DNA of 64,000 nucleotides from Planctomycetota bacterium (GTDB lineage: Bacteria > Planctomycetota > Phycisphaerae > Phycisphaerales > UBA5793). This document shows positions 55,001 through 63,165 of the stretch, in pieces. Where the stretch lies: assembly GCA_013112555.1 (NCBI GenBank), contig JABFGK010000002.1, positions 1,612,001 through 1,676,000 on the forward strand, read 5' to 3'. The position numbers and the translations under genes were made by a program. The number at the start of each line of letters is the position of its first letter. The first letter of the stretch is position 1. The notes below the pieces were generated by a model. It was given only the letters and a program-made list of their open reading frames with translations, had not been told where the DNA came from and did not search any database.

Positions 55001-55467
55001 CTTCAACCGGCAGCAAGTCTGATACTGAACGCGGGCCCCAGTCAGAGGGCACAGCGTCGGCCGGAACCGACTCGGCAGCAACCGAGGCACCGGACCCGGC
55101 CACGTCCGTCTCGTCGTGCAGAGATTCCTGGATGATGCGCGCACGCCGACTCTCTCCAACCCGGCCGATCCCTGCCGAACTGGGCACCGTGCAATCCCGA
55201 CAGGAAGCACGCCTGCAACTGGCAGAGGACCCGATCAGCGTCTTTGCGGCACAGCAATATGGGTTGTTGGAGTTGATGGCCTATGTCACGGCTGCCGAGC
55301 GGCCGGCCGTCTCTGATTCGCTGATGGAGATCCTGGCCACCGCCTTGCGCGACCGCGCTCAGGCAGACAGTGTGATCAGGCAACTCATGGTGGTCGAGCA
55401 GGCCATCACGGAAGTATGGATGATCCGACTCCTCCAGAGTCATCCGAGAGGAGAGCGCAATGCGTAG
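52039..55467 (+). CDS. Large single-pass membrane protein with J-like N-terminus
   Basis: The 1142-residue protein begins NPYRILGINGDRVGPFGLLGLSPER, then helices with IDAHPATRTTEAEELRRRLRRAAD and LLLDPTTLEALRQQYQ. This resembles a J-domain outline, but HPD is replaced by HPA, so it should not stimulate DnaK. A low-complexity linker leads to one membrane helix (about 288-312, VVAAVTFFLGLMLTIPFGLWV). A ~830-residue, mostly helical periplasmic part with further low-complexity inserts follows. It overlaps both neighbours (ATGA at the start, eight bases at the end). It would span the membrane and link the cytoplasm to the periplasmic partners. Family unknown. Confidence 0.75.
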   Translation: MTPTPDRANPYRILGINGDRVGPFGLLGLSPERCERTDVLKALRGQLARIDAHPATRTTEAEELRRRLRRAADLLLDPTTLEALRQQYQAARREALKHQQHRQTQLHQALAGGKIETRRPALPSAFPTRSDPESSKSARPNPATRMTAGTTPATAPALTGRSQHVHDTEIRAQLRLALMTGGGWNRRTKSRAVAIAASHGLSPRHLSAELLAVVSGMSSGSMRHPGPTVVAAPVRSAASPLSRPVPAQPPAPQQQPVAAATPAGAGTGASNGDQEQDEAYSDLVAQRNLVVAAVTFFLGLMLTIPFGLWVMSEIRDASEAGRQARAESDTAALVDTDVQGSTGGADDVAGGGSNRAGSGASGDSSTRAQQSTQSTRPLPLTLSQALDRLDDDFRAEAGLPDHLLEQFGSILLQARASWVQYDSSSRTRVLRFVLDVMCDKGDDGNAAAALIERIAPDPPTPWDAASVPEYAWSVGVLGMLMGDVALPGPARQQTESRWQRLTGRSARSEQTNTQQDFSQAAQHGLQLVAADLMTGMQADSVDDARVLLWNAWIQTNRALHQHPEAVSRVLIGTAYELLSEGPELRANETANRVLVALLSEADLIGTLWVRTEIARWFSDPRVSPSDLNLVTSYLVSSQRISGLDTTHIVDTNANSSERSRYREQLLAAWPSTGSDQSNVGPAIADWLVRAERSLLRSSSGQAPEQQLAEVLQMAHLNEAAAWLELGRTDLAETVLADSRRVSASAGAQNLLRSGRRAGGGGSQRGGSGNQATERPNVSFGADGQWTILVEQALRRNDRQRTIDLIQWLSIEAGNSRLGLSDLGPVDAAKLVNLAVYGLNRVIRAEALSAIEEQYADGYTVVLALADAIPPDRKDSALSRTVEEIIQASLPVPGSPDWYGACRAGLLSHALNLRGPTVTAARIDGLARHLGFCYDARTAASAEWTAIGYGLPVSDTPSSLRASTSPRSQQQIDAADPKSQRRRQPTQPSSTGSKSDTERGPQSEGTASAGTDSAATEAPDPATSVSSCRDSWMMRARRLSPTRPIPAELGTVQSRQEARLQLAEDPISVFAAQQYGLLELMAYVTAAERPAVSDSLMEILATALRDRAQADSVIRQLMVVEQAITEVWMIRLLQSHPRGERNA

Positions 55468-56401
55468 GCACGGCAACTCAGTCTCATGCTTCACGGTCAT
55501 GGCGCTGTTGACCCTGATCCCGGTCATCGGGACGAGGGCCACGGCACAGGTACTCGATGCGGATTGGGTCGGGCGATTGGAGGCCCTCACGCCCGATCGG
55601 CCGGACGCCTACTTCGCACTGGCCGAGGAGGCAGTCGATGAGACTCGACTCGATCTGGCAGCGCGGTTGTTCGTGATCAGTGCACACTTGAGCCCGGAAG
55701 CGCATGGGGCGAGCAGTTGCCTCGGATTGGCTGAAGTCGAGCGACGCCGGGGCCACGTGGACTTGAGCCGCCTGCTGACCGGGATGGCACGGATGTACAG
55801 CCCGTCGCCGGCTAGCCCGGATGAGCAACTCGGGGCAACCGTCCAGGCTGATCGATTCAGCCTCGGCGATGTGCCGACCCGCATTACTGCCTGTCTCGGC
55901 TTCTATCGGCGCGGCGAAGGGGCGCGAGCGCTCAATGCACTCGAACTTGATGCGACCATCGAGGCCGTCATTACCAGGTACGAGCAGTCGCTGCGGTCGC
56001 TGTTGGCCGATGTCATCAACTGGTGCGGCAGCAATCCGCGGTGTGAAGTATGCCACAATGAAGTGGTGCAGAAGTGCCCGGCATGTCATGGCGGTGCTGA
56101 TCCAGGCCACTGCACGGTCTGCGACGATCATGACTTCATTCTGTGTCCTTCCTGCAGCGGGTTGCCCGGGCCGGCACTGTCGGTCGAACAGGAGCGACAA
56201 CAGATCGAAATCGAAGTCGCCCTGCTCTCGGGTACGAGCGCATCATGGTCGCAGCAGTTTGCACTCGATCATGGTCGCCCGCGCGCCGTCATTGACCCAT
56301 CACAATTACCCCATCTGTATGATGTTGATCCGGAACAGTGTGTCTACGTCACCGGAGAGTGGAAAGTGCCTGCGACCTCCCAATCGGATCCCGATCAGTA
56401 A
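55460..56401 (+). CDS. Exported protein with DnaJ-like zinc-binding region
   Basis: The 313-residue product has a signal peptide (MRRHGNSVSCFTVMALL, cleavage near ATAQ), a TPR-like helical region and a Cys-rich segment at about 195-235. Four CxxC pairs (CEVC, CPAC, CTVC, CPSC) occur, two followed by HGG and SG, much like the CxxCxGxG zinc region of DnaJ. The rest is not recognised. GAGGAGAG precedes ATG 55460. It is the last gene of the ExbB/ExbD operon and converges on comEC with a seven-base overlap. It may act as a zinc-stabilised periplasmic chaperone-like part; this is inference. Confidence 0.72.
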   Translation: MRRHGNSVSCFTVMALLTLIPVIGTRATAQVLDADWVGRLEALTPDRPDAYFALAEEAVDETRLDLAARLFVISAHLSPEAHGASSCLGLAEVERRRGHVDLSRLLTGMARMYSPSPASPDEQLGATVQADRFSLGDVPTRITACLGFYRRGEGARALNALELDATIEAVITRYEQSLRSLLADVINWCGSNPRCEVCHNEVVQKCPACHGGADPGHCTVCDDHDFILCPSCSGLPGPALSVEQERQQIEIEVALLSGTSASWSQQFALDHGRPRAVIDPSQLPHLYDVDPEQCVYVTGEWKVPATSQSDPDQ

Positions 56402-59067
56402 GCCTGTTGCGAATCGACTCGGCCTGACTCCGGATTCACAAACGACCAAGTCTCGATGGTGCCGTCACAGTGGAATGTGGTCACGACACACCCATCCCGA
56501 GCGGTCACCATGCGCCGGCAATCAAACAGCGCCGGTGAGGTATCCCACGGGTCATCGATGAGCCGTGCCGGCCCAGTACTTTGAATCACCAGTTTCGGAT
56601 CGACCAGCCGGACGAACTCTTCAACCACCCCATTGGCCCAGGCCCCGTGGTGCGGCAGTTCCATGACGTCAGCGCGCAGTACTTCCGGGTGATGGCGCAG
56701 TTGCAGCAGGTCTGCAGCCGGTCCTTGAGCATCGCCGGTCAGGAGAATGCTCCGGTCTTCATACGAGGGGCCGAGCGTCACCTGGATGACCGATGAGGCA
56801 TCATTGTCGACGCTGAACCGGTCGTCTGACTGCGGGTGCAGCCAGTCGAGTCGGATGCCGTGGCTGAGTGTGATGCTGTCCCCGGCCGACACTGTTTGCA
56901 CATCGACGCCCATCTCGATCGCTGTGCTCAGGAGGTATGAGGCAGCCCCCCAGGGCCGTTCGGTGGCAGCGCGTTGCATCTGCGGGGTGATCATCAGACG
57001 TTGAATCTGCATTTCCCGCATTACGTCGATGGCCGATGAAAAGTGGTCGACGTCATCATGGCTGATAATCAGTGTGCAAGCGTGTCGGATGCCGGACCGT
57101 CGCAACGATGGCACGATGATGCCAAGTCCGGCCCCCGCATAGTCGCCTGAGCCGCAGTCAAATAAAACCGTGCCGGTCGGCCCGGTGCCGGTGTCGATCA
57201 CATGACACGATCCGTTGCCGACTGCCAGACTGATCAGCCGTACCGGCGGCGGGCGGCGGTCAAGCAGCCGGGAGCCCCATCGGTTTGCCTCTGCCATCAG
57301 CCACACGGCTGCGATCGCAAGACACAGCAGTCCTGCATGTTTGCTCAATCGTCTTCGTTGGGCGTTTGCTGATCCCAGCCACCAGACGAGCAGCGCCAGT
57401 GTGACGACTGCCCACCAGCGCGAAGGATGGCCGACGACTACGCTCGAAAACGGCAACTGGTCCAGACGTTGCGTCATCGCGATCAGCCCGGCACTCGCAT
57501 GTCCGAGCAGGGGGGAGAGGGCTGCGCCGGCCACGGGTACCAGGGCAGCAGTCGCGATCTTGACAAATCCGAGGCCCAGGATGGCTGTCACGAACAGGAA
57601 GGCCGGCAGTGAAGCCACCGGTGCCAGCGGGCAGACATACGCGAAGTGGTAGGCCACCAGCGGGGTGCTGATGAGCCAGGCCACCATGACGGCCGTTGCC
57701 ATCGACTTCGTTGATTCGAGCACCACCTCGTGCCACGTGAGCGTTTCGGGATCGTCCGGGCCGGGGCCGAACCATCGAGATCGGGACATCGGCGTCAGCA
57801 GCACCAGGCCGGTGACCACGCCGAAACTCAGTTGGAAGCCGGGTGCGTACACCTCCTCCGGTTTCCACACGGCCACGAGCATGGCCGCAAAGGCCAGGAC
57901 GCTCAACCCGCTGATGCGCCGGCCGCTCAGTTGAGCACTCATGGCCACGAGCAACATGACCGCTGCCCGCCAGATCGGGACCCGCACCGGAACGATGAAC
58001 ACATAGAGCAGGACCAGCAGGACGATCAGAAGCCGCTCAGTCTGCGGTGACACACCGACCACTCGGCAGGCACCTGCAACCAGCAGCGCCAGAATTCCCA
58101 GGTGCAGACCGCTGATGGCCAGCAGATGGGCGAGCCCGACACGCCGGAATGTCTGGTCAACGCCATCCAGTCCAATCCCCCGATCTCCCAGGATCAGGGC
58201 GACCAACAGCGACTCCTCCGGCCCTTCGTCCGGCAGTGTGACGTCTGCCAGCAGCGCACGTGACACCCAGCGACGGACCTGTGATCGCACCCGGAGGAAC
58301 CGATCCGTCATTGTCGGTACGTGGGAGATCAGACGGATATTGGCACGGTGGGCCACAGTGAGCGTCCCGCCCAGCCCCTGACGCTGTGCCGAGGTGCGCC
58401 AGTCGAACTCACCCGGATTCAATGGCGGTGCGAAGCCGCGCAGGAGCCCGGTGACGCTGACGCGGTCTCCGACCTGCCAGCGATCGTCGGCATCCTTCAA
58501 TCGAACCATGACAGCCCCGTCAAGCGGGAGGGCGACTTCGTCATCCGATGGCAGTGCAGGTGTGACTGAAGCAACAGCATCCCGCCATGCCCTTCCGACG
58601 GCAGCATCCACTTCGAGCGTGAATGTCGTCACCGTCCCAACGTGCATGAAGCGAGCCATCGCCCCTCTGCGACTCCGGCGTATCACGGGATCACTGCGGA
58701 TCGTCCCCCGAAGGTGCCAGATGCGCGGCCTCGGATCGTCTTCAACGATTCGCGTCAGTTCCCGCTGTGCATGTAAACTACTCGTGACGGTGGCCCGGCC
58801 GACGGCCAGCGTCATCAGCGCGACAGCCATGCAGACAGCCGATGGCCAGTGGGCGTCTTTGAATATCGCGTATCGACGCACGAGCAACCACAAGCACAGC
58901 GCCCCGAGCGAAGCAGCCAACCACCATTCGGTCGCGATTGCCTGCGCAACAACCGGAGCCTGACCCAGTGCCAGGCCGCTCAGTACCAACATCGCACCGA
59001 CAGCGGTCCGGTTCGTGATCAGAACGGTGAGTGCACTGGGCTGGTTGCTCGCGCGCAGCAGCAGCAT
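56395..59067 (-). CDS. comEC: ComEC/Rec2 competence DNA channel
   Basis: The 890-residue protein has the family architecture. A DUF4131-like soluble part follows the first helices. The Competence domain (about 270-560, many membrane helices, including LLAISGLHLGILALL) forms the channel that imports single-stranded DNA. The C-terminal metallo-beta-lactamase-like domain has ISHDDVDHFSSAI and ELPHHGAWANG, which may degrade the non-transported strand. It is a stand-alone gene here and no comEA or pilus gene is near. Natural transformation is possible but not shown. Confidence 0.92.
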   Translation of the reverse strand: MLLLRASNQPSALTVLITNRTAVGAMLVLSGLALGQAPVVAQAIATEWWLAASLGALCLWLLVRRYAIFKDAHWPSAVCMAVALMTLAVGRATVTSSLHAQRELTRIVEDDPRPRIWHLRGTIRSDPVIRRSRRGAMARFMHVGTVTTFTLEVDAAVGRAWRDAVASVTPALPSDDEVALPLDGAVMVRLKDADDRWQVGDRVSVTGLLRGFAPPLNPGEFDWRTSAQRQGLGGTLTVAHRANIRLISHVPTMTDRFLRVRSQVRRWVSRALLADVTLPDEGPEESLLVALILGDRGIGLDGVDQTFRRVGLAHLLAISGLHLGILALLVAGACRVVGVSPQTERLLIVLLVLLYVFIVPVRVPIWRAAVMLLVAMSAQLSGRRISGLSVLAFAAMLVAVWKPEEVYAPGFQLSFGVVTGLVLLTPMSRSRWFGPGPDDPETLTWHEVVLESTKSMATAVMVAWLISTPLVAYHFAYVCPLAPVASLPAFLFVTAILGLGFVKIATAALVPVAGAALSPLLGHASAGLIAMTQRLDQLPFSSVVVGHPSRWWAVVTLALLVWWLGSANAQRRRLSKHAGLLCLAIAAVWLMAEANRWGSRLLDRRPPPVRLISLAVGNGSCHVIDTGTGPTGTVLFDCGSGDYAGAGLGIIVPSLRRSGIRHACTLIISHDDVDHFSSAIDVMREMQIQRLMITPQMQRAATERPWGAASYLLSTAIEMGVDVQTVSAGDSITLSHGIRLDWLHPQSDDRFSVDNDASSVIQVTLGPSYEDRSILLTGDAQGPAADLLQLRHHPEVLRADVMELPHHGAWANGVVEEFVRLVDPKLVIQSTGPARLIDDPWDTSPALFDCRRMVTARDGCVVTTFHCDGTIETWSFVNPESGRVDSQQAY

Positions 59068-59382
59068 AACACGTCGCTGTCGTTTCTCCGCTCTCTGATG
59101 TCACCGCTCAGCACAGTCACCTGTACCACGCCATGACACGCAGTCACGGATCAGTTGGGTTGTCAGAATCGGATCGCTCTTCCCACACAGCCCGGAAACG
59201 GCAGAGCGCCGCCAGTAATCGTTCACCTGCAGACGACGTGCAGGTCGATTGAGTTGTATCGAGTCTTGGCTGCCCAGGCCAGCAATGGGATGGTGTTTTT
59301 TACAACGCGAGCAGTCGACAACGACATCCCCGCGCTGATGCGCATCCCCTTGCTCTCAGTTATGTTGATGGCTGGCGCTGCG
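59068..59382. other. Intergenic region without a gene
   Basis: The 315 bases between the comEC start and the end of the next minus-strand gene hold no supported gene or clear hairpin. The comEC promoter is expected at the left side. Confidence 0.35.
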
Positions 59383-60237
59383 TTAGCGATCGCTGCCGTC
59401 TTCCGGCTCCGGTATCTCTACCTGCTCCCACGGGATGATCTCCAGGCGGGTGAGAGACTGGATAGTGATCTCGTAGTCGTACTCGACGAACGCGCCGACA
59501 AAACGCGGTTCATTGAACGGGCCGACTTCAGGCCGAGCCTCGTTCAGATTCAGGCGGCAGCGCATGATCCCGTGTAACTCGAGAAGGGCACCGGCCGGGA
59601 TATCGATCAACCGTCGGCTGAGTCGCTTGGTCACGGGAATGTCAAAGTCGCGACTCAACCGATACCCGGTCTCCGCATCGCGCACCACGAGGATGGCCAG
59701 GTCGGTCCGCTCGCCGGTCTGCTCGAAGCGCACCAGTTCGACCACCCACTCGACCGGTCCGGTGAACTCCTTGTCGATCCGCGTAATCCATTGCCGCAGC
59801 CGACGCAGGTACAGTGCTCGATCGCGCTCGCCATCGTGGGTCAGCCCGTCGGTTATCTCGGCATAGGAGTCCTGGATGGCTTTGAGCATGGCATCCGGCG
59901 AGGCCATCGGCCGGTCATCAAGGATCACCATGGGATCGGACGACAAGACCGGGTCATCCGGGCGCACGAGACCGAGCCGGTCCTCGAGTTCAGCAATCCG
60001 TGCCTGGGCGTCGGCTAACTCTGCCTCAAGCGCTGCGACCTGCTCACGCAGCCGGGTGATTTCAGCGTCTTTGGCCTGATCCTGCGAGGTCTGCTCCTGG
60101 GTCCCAGGCTGCCCCCAGGCGACTGCCGACCACAGGCCGGCTAAGCGGCCCGTGACGGTTGGTTCAGCCGGGAGATACAGCCCCCCGACTGCCAGGACCA
60201 GTACCAGAGGATAAACAGTAAAACGGGTCCGATTCAT
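59383..60237 (-). CDS. Exported coiled-coil protein of unknown function
   Basis: The 284-residue protein (from ATG 60237 behind GGAGG) has a signal-like segment (TVYPLVLVLAVGGLYL). A coiled coil follows (EITRLREQVAALEAELADAQARIAELEDRL, about 62-92), and then a mixed alpha/beta domain with QWITRIDKEFTGPVEWVVELV and IDIPAGALLELHG. The end is acidic. It lies alone, divergent from the 60525 gene. An 8-bp hairpin sits in its leader. Function unknown. Confidence 0.68.
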   Translation of the reverse strand: MNRTRFTVYPLVLVLAVGGLYLPAEPTVTGRLAGLWSAVAWGQPGTQEQTSQDQAKDAEITRLREQVAALEAELADAQARIAELEDRLGLVRPDDPVLSSDPMVILDDRPMASPDAMLKAIQDSYAEITDGLTHDGERDRALYLRRLRQWITRIDKEFTGPVEWVVELVRFEQTGERTDLAILVVRDAETGYRLSRDFDIPVTKRLSRRLIDIPAGALLELHGIMRCRLNLNEARPEVGPFNEPRFVGAFVEYDYEITIQSLTRLEIIPWEQVEIPEPEDGSDR

Positions 60238-60258
60238 CCAATAACCTCCGCTGTGCTG

Positions 60259-60279
60259 TGCGTTTTTGTGCAAAACGCA
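60259..60279. promoter_or_regulatory. Perfect-stem hairpin in the leader of the coiled-coil gene
   Basis: TGCGTTTT-TGTGC-AAAACGCA forms an 8-base-pair stem with a five-base loop, 22 bases upstream of ATG 60237 on the minus strand. It could be an operator or an RNA hairpin near the ribosome-binding site. Confidence 0.35.
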
Positions 60280-60524
60280 GTACTCACGATGGAAATCTGA
60301 CGTTCTTACCGCTGACCATGCAAAAAAATAGCAAAACTGCGAAGCGAACCTGTCGGATTCCCGTAATTTATCATATCGTGATGGATTGTCCGAGGGGACT
60401 GCGTGGCAGGCAGATTCATCGCGTCGTTGTATGTATCTCGCCGAGCACTGATTGGTGAGGCCTGCAGGATGGCAGTTGCTTTCAGGCTGTTGTATCCAGT
60501 GGGAACGAACAAGGAGCAGCGCGA

Positions 60525-62318
60525 ATGGACGACATCCGAGCCATTATTCGACGTGCCGGTGTGCGTTTAGGCATCTCAGATTTTCTGACCCGGCTTCACG
60601 TGGTGTTGCTTGGGGCCGCTTCAATCGTGCTGTTATTGATTCTGGCCGGCAAGGCAACCCCCATGGTGCGCGAGTCGGTCAGCCCGAGTCTGGTCGGCGG
60701 GGCCGTGGTGCTGGCAGCCTGTGGTGCTGCCTGGTTGTGGTGGATCAATCGTCGCCCCGAGCCGGTGCATGTGGCCATCCTCGTCGATGAACGTCTCGAA
60801 CTGCGTGAGAAACTCAGCACTGCCATGATGCTCCGAGGCCGCGATGACGGCTTTGCCCAGGCAGCCGTGGACGATGCCGTCAATGTAGCCCGCAGCCCGC
60901 AGACCCATGAGCGGGTCAAGCGTGCATTTGCCGTCCACATGCCGAACCGTTGGTGGATCAGCCCGTTGATCCTGATTGCAGCCGTCGTGTGCTCCCTGAC
61001 GCTTCAGGATGGCGATTTGTTTGCACGAGAACGCGAACAGATGACCGATGAGCAGCGTCAGGAACTGCTCGCCATGGAAGAGCAGATTGAGCAGGCAAAG
61101 ATCGAGGTCGCAGAACAACTCAACAAGGACGTTTCCGAGATTGAGGAGTTGTTGGAGGAGGCGGCCGAGGGGAACAATCAGCCTGAGAATCCGAACCACG
61201 AGCAGGCCAAACTCCAGCAGTTCAAGAAACTGACTGCGATGCGTGAGGAACTTGAGAAGGCCGCCATGTCGCCGGAAAACGCTGCGATGGAGGCCATGCT
61301 CAACAAACTCGCGCAGTTGAACAAGAGCGACGACGGGCAGACCGGTGAGATAGCGCAGGCGATGGCCAAGGGTGACTTTGATGCGGCACGCAAAGCGCTT
61401 GACAAACTGATGCAGCAGGCCGGGCAAAAAGGCCTGTCGCAGGCAGACCAGCGCGCGCTGGAGAATCTGGCCAAGCAGTTGGAGCAACTCGCTGCCAATA
61501 ACCAGGCCCTGGCAAACGCACTGAAGCAGGCAGGCCTGAATCCTGATCTGGCAGCCGATCCGAAGGCTGCCCAGCAGGCGATTCAGAACGCCCAGAACCT
61601 GACCCAGGATCAGAAGCAGCAGCTTCAGCAGATGGCTCAGGCGATGATGCAGGCCAACAGCATGTGCCAGAACATGGCTCAGGCATGTCAAGGCCTCCAG
61701 GGCGGCAACATGGCTGCCGGTCAGAATCTTGGCGATCAACTGTCGCAGATGGAGATGGCAGCAGCCACCATGCAGTCGCTCAACCAGCAGATGGACAAAC
61801 TCGGCGGGATGTGCAACAAGGCCGGCCAGGGCCAGGGCAATGGGGAGTCCGGTGGGCTGAGTCAGGCAATGGCCCAGCAAATGCAGTGGATGCAGAGGAA
61901 CGGTATGGGTCCCGGCCCCGGGATGGGAAACAGGCCGGGCCAGGGAGCCGGCGGCTTCGGCACGCGCCTGCCCACGGCTGCCAAAGAGAAGAACGAGAAT
62001 GCCACCTCAAAGACCATGGAAGGACCGATCATCGGCGAGCAGGTCGTTGACGGGTTTGCCATCATCCGTGGCGATTCGGAATTCGTCCTCCGTGAAGCGG
62101 TCAAGACTGCCAGCGAGCGGGCCCAGGAGTCGCTCGAACAGAATATCACCCCCCCAGACTACAGCCCGACCGTGCAGCACTACTACGGCGAGGTCAAGGC
62201 AAAAGCCGAGCGCCGCGAGGCAGCCGAATCATCAACATCAGCAGAAACAGCGGCTTCGGAAGGTGAAGCCCAGGCGACGGAGTCGACGGAATCCGAAACC
62301 GAGTCCGACGGCGGTTGA
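60525..62318 (+). CDS. Membrane protein with long Gln/Met-rich coiled coil (DUF4175-like)
   Basis: The 597-residue product has two N-terminal helices (about 25-44 and 52-72) and a third near 140-160 (WWISPLILIAAVVCSLTL). Long helical, Gln/Ala/Met-rich segments follow: EEQIEQAKIEVAEQLNKD, LAKQLEQLAANNQALANALK, QKQQLQQMAQAMMQAN. A Gly-rich stretch then leads to a C-terminal domain (VVDGFAIIRGDSEFVLREAV) and an acidic end. The outline recalls the DUF4175-type proteins seen with MoxR/vWA clusters, but none of those partners is adjacent. AAGGAG precedes ATG 60525. Function unknown. Confidence 0.7.
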   Translation: MDDIRAIIRRAGVRLGISDFLTRLHVVLLGAASIVLLLILAGKATPMVRESVSPSLVGGAVVLAACGAAWLWWINRRPEPVHVAILVDERLELREKLSTAMMLRGRDDGFAQAAVDDAVNVARSPQTHERVKRAFAVHMPNRWWISPLILIAAVVCSLTLQDGDLFAREREQMTDEQRQELLAMEEQIEQAKIEVAEQLNKDVSEIEELLEEAAEGNNQPENPNHEQAKLQQFKKLTAMREELEKAAMSPENAAMEAMLNKLAQLNKSDDGQTGEIAQAMAKGDFDAARKALDKLMQQAGQKGLSQADQRALENLAKQLEQLAANNQALANALKQAGLNPDLAADPKAAQQAIQNAQNLTQDQKQQLQQMAQAMMQANSMCQNMAQACQGLQGGNMAAGQNLGDQLSQMEMAAATMQSLNQQMDKLGGMCNKAGQGQGNGESGGLSQAMAQQMQWMQRNGMGPGPGMGNRPGQGAGGFGTRLPTAAKEKNENATSKTMEGPIIGEQVVDGFAIIRGDSEFVLREAVKTASERAQESLEQNITPPDYSPTVQHYYGEVKAKAERREAAESSTSAETAASEGEAQATESTESETESDGG

Positions 62319-62345
62319 TTCAGCGGGGTCAGGTACGGACGAGAG

Positions 62346-62397
62346 AAAAGGGGTCGGGTGTCGTTTCTGCAATCGGAATCGACCTCCGACCCCTTTT
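62346..62397. repeat. REP-like palindromic element, also a likely terminator
   Basis: Arms AAAAGGGGTCGG and CCGACCCCTTTT flank a ~28-base middle, 27 bases past the 60525-gene stop. Either strand ends in TTTT, so it can terminate both ways. A related half-copy is at 63109-63150. Confidence 0.65.
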
Positions 62398-62459
62398 CAC
62401 ATGCGCGGCTACACTTCGGTTCACACTGTCGTATCCGTTGAACGAGGATGGTTTCCGCA

Positions 62460-63104
62460 ATGACCATGAGCATGGATGACTGCCTGTTTGCCGATCACCT
62501 CCCGGATGATCCCTGTGCCGAGTTGGCCAAGTGGTTTGATTACGCCAGAGCGCACAGTGGCGCCACCAACTGGAACACGGTCATGCTGGCCACCGTCGGG
62601 GCCGGCGGAATGCCATCGGCACGAGCGGTGCTGCACAAGAACTTTGACCCGTCCGACGGGTCCGTCACGTTCTATACGAACTACTCGAGTCGCAAAGCCC
62701 GCGACATCGATGCGAATCCGTCAGTGGCGCTGACCTGGCACTGGGATGCGTTGCAGCGACAAGTTCGGATCGAAGGGACGGCCTCGAAAGTCGAGCCGGC
62801 CGTCTCCGACGCGTATTTTGCCACCCGCGTTCGTGAGAGTCAGATCGGGGCCTGGGCCAGCGATCAATCTCAGCCGTTGGAGGGGTGGGAAGCGCTGCTG
62901 GAGAAGGTAATCGGGTACGCGACCGAGTTTGCCGACAAGCCGGTCCCGCGCCCGCCATACTGGGGTGGGTATCGGGTCATCCCGCAGACGATCGAGTTCT
63001 GGCATGGCCGTGATGGGCGGATTCACGAGCGGGTGCTCTATTCGCGATCTTCAGACGCAGCAGCAACCGCCACAATCTGGCACCCGCAATGGATCAACCC
63101 GTAG
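62460..63104 (+). CDS. pdxH: Pyridoxine/pyridoxamine 5'-phosphate oxidase
   Basis: PdxH makes pyridoxal 5'-phosphate with FMN and oxygen. The 214-residue protein shows family motifs PSARAVLHKNFDPSDGSVTFYTNYSSRKARDI, VALTWHWDALQRQVRIEG, SQIGAWASDQSQPL, PPYWGGYRVIPQTIEFWHG and final RIHERVLY...WHPQWINP. I chose ATG 62460 because GAGGATGG lies about ten bases upstream; ATG 62448 is the alternative. REP-like elements flank the gene on both sides. Confidence 0.93.
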   Translation: MTMSMDDCLFADHLPDDPCAELAKWFDYARAHSGATNWNTVMLATVGAGGMPSARAVLHKNFDPSDGSVTFYTNYSSRKARDIDANPSVALTWHWDALQRQVRIEGTASKVEPAVSDAYFATRVRESQIGAWASDQSQPLEGWEALLEKVIGYATEFADKPVPRPPYWGGYRVIPQTIEFWHGRDGRIHERVLYSRSSDAAATATIWHPQWINP

Positions 63105-63108
63105 TTGG

Positions 63109-63150
63109 AAAAGGGGTCGGGAGTCGATTCTGCCATCTGACACGATTCAC
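63109..63150. repeat. Partial REP-like element downstream of pdxH
   Basis: AAAAGGGGTCGGGAGTCG matches the left arm of the element at 62346, but the right arm is degenerate. Confidence 0.5.
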
Positions 63151-63165
63151 AGCCCATCGTCTCGA

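Noticed and set aside
60633..61880. 415-codon minus-strand open frame opposite the Gln-rich protein gene
   Set aside because: His/Leu-rich sequence is the expected complement of Gln/Ala codons; no start context and no motif.
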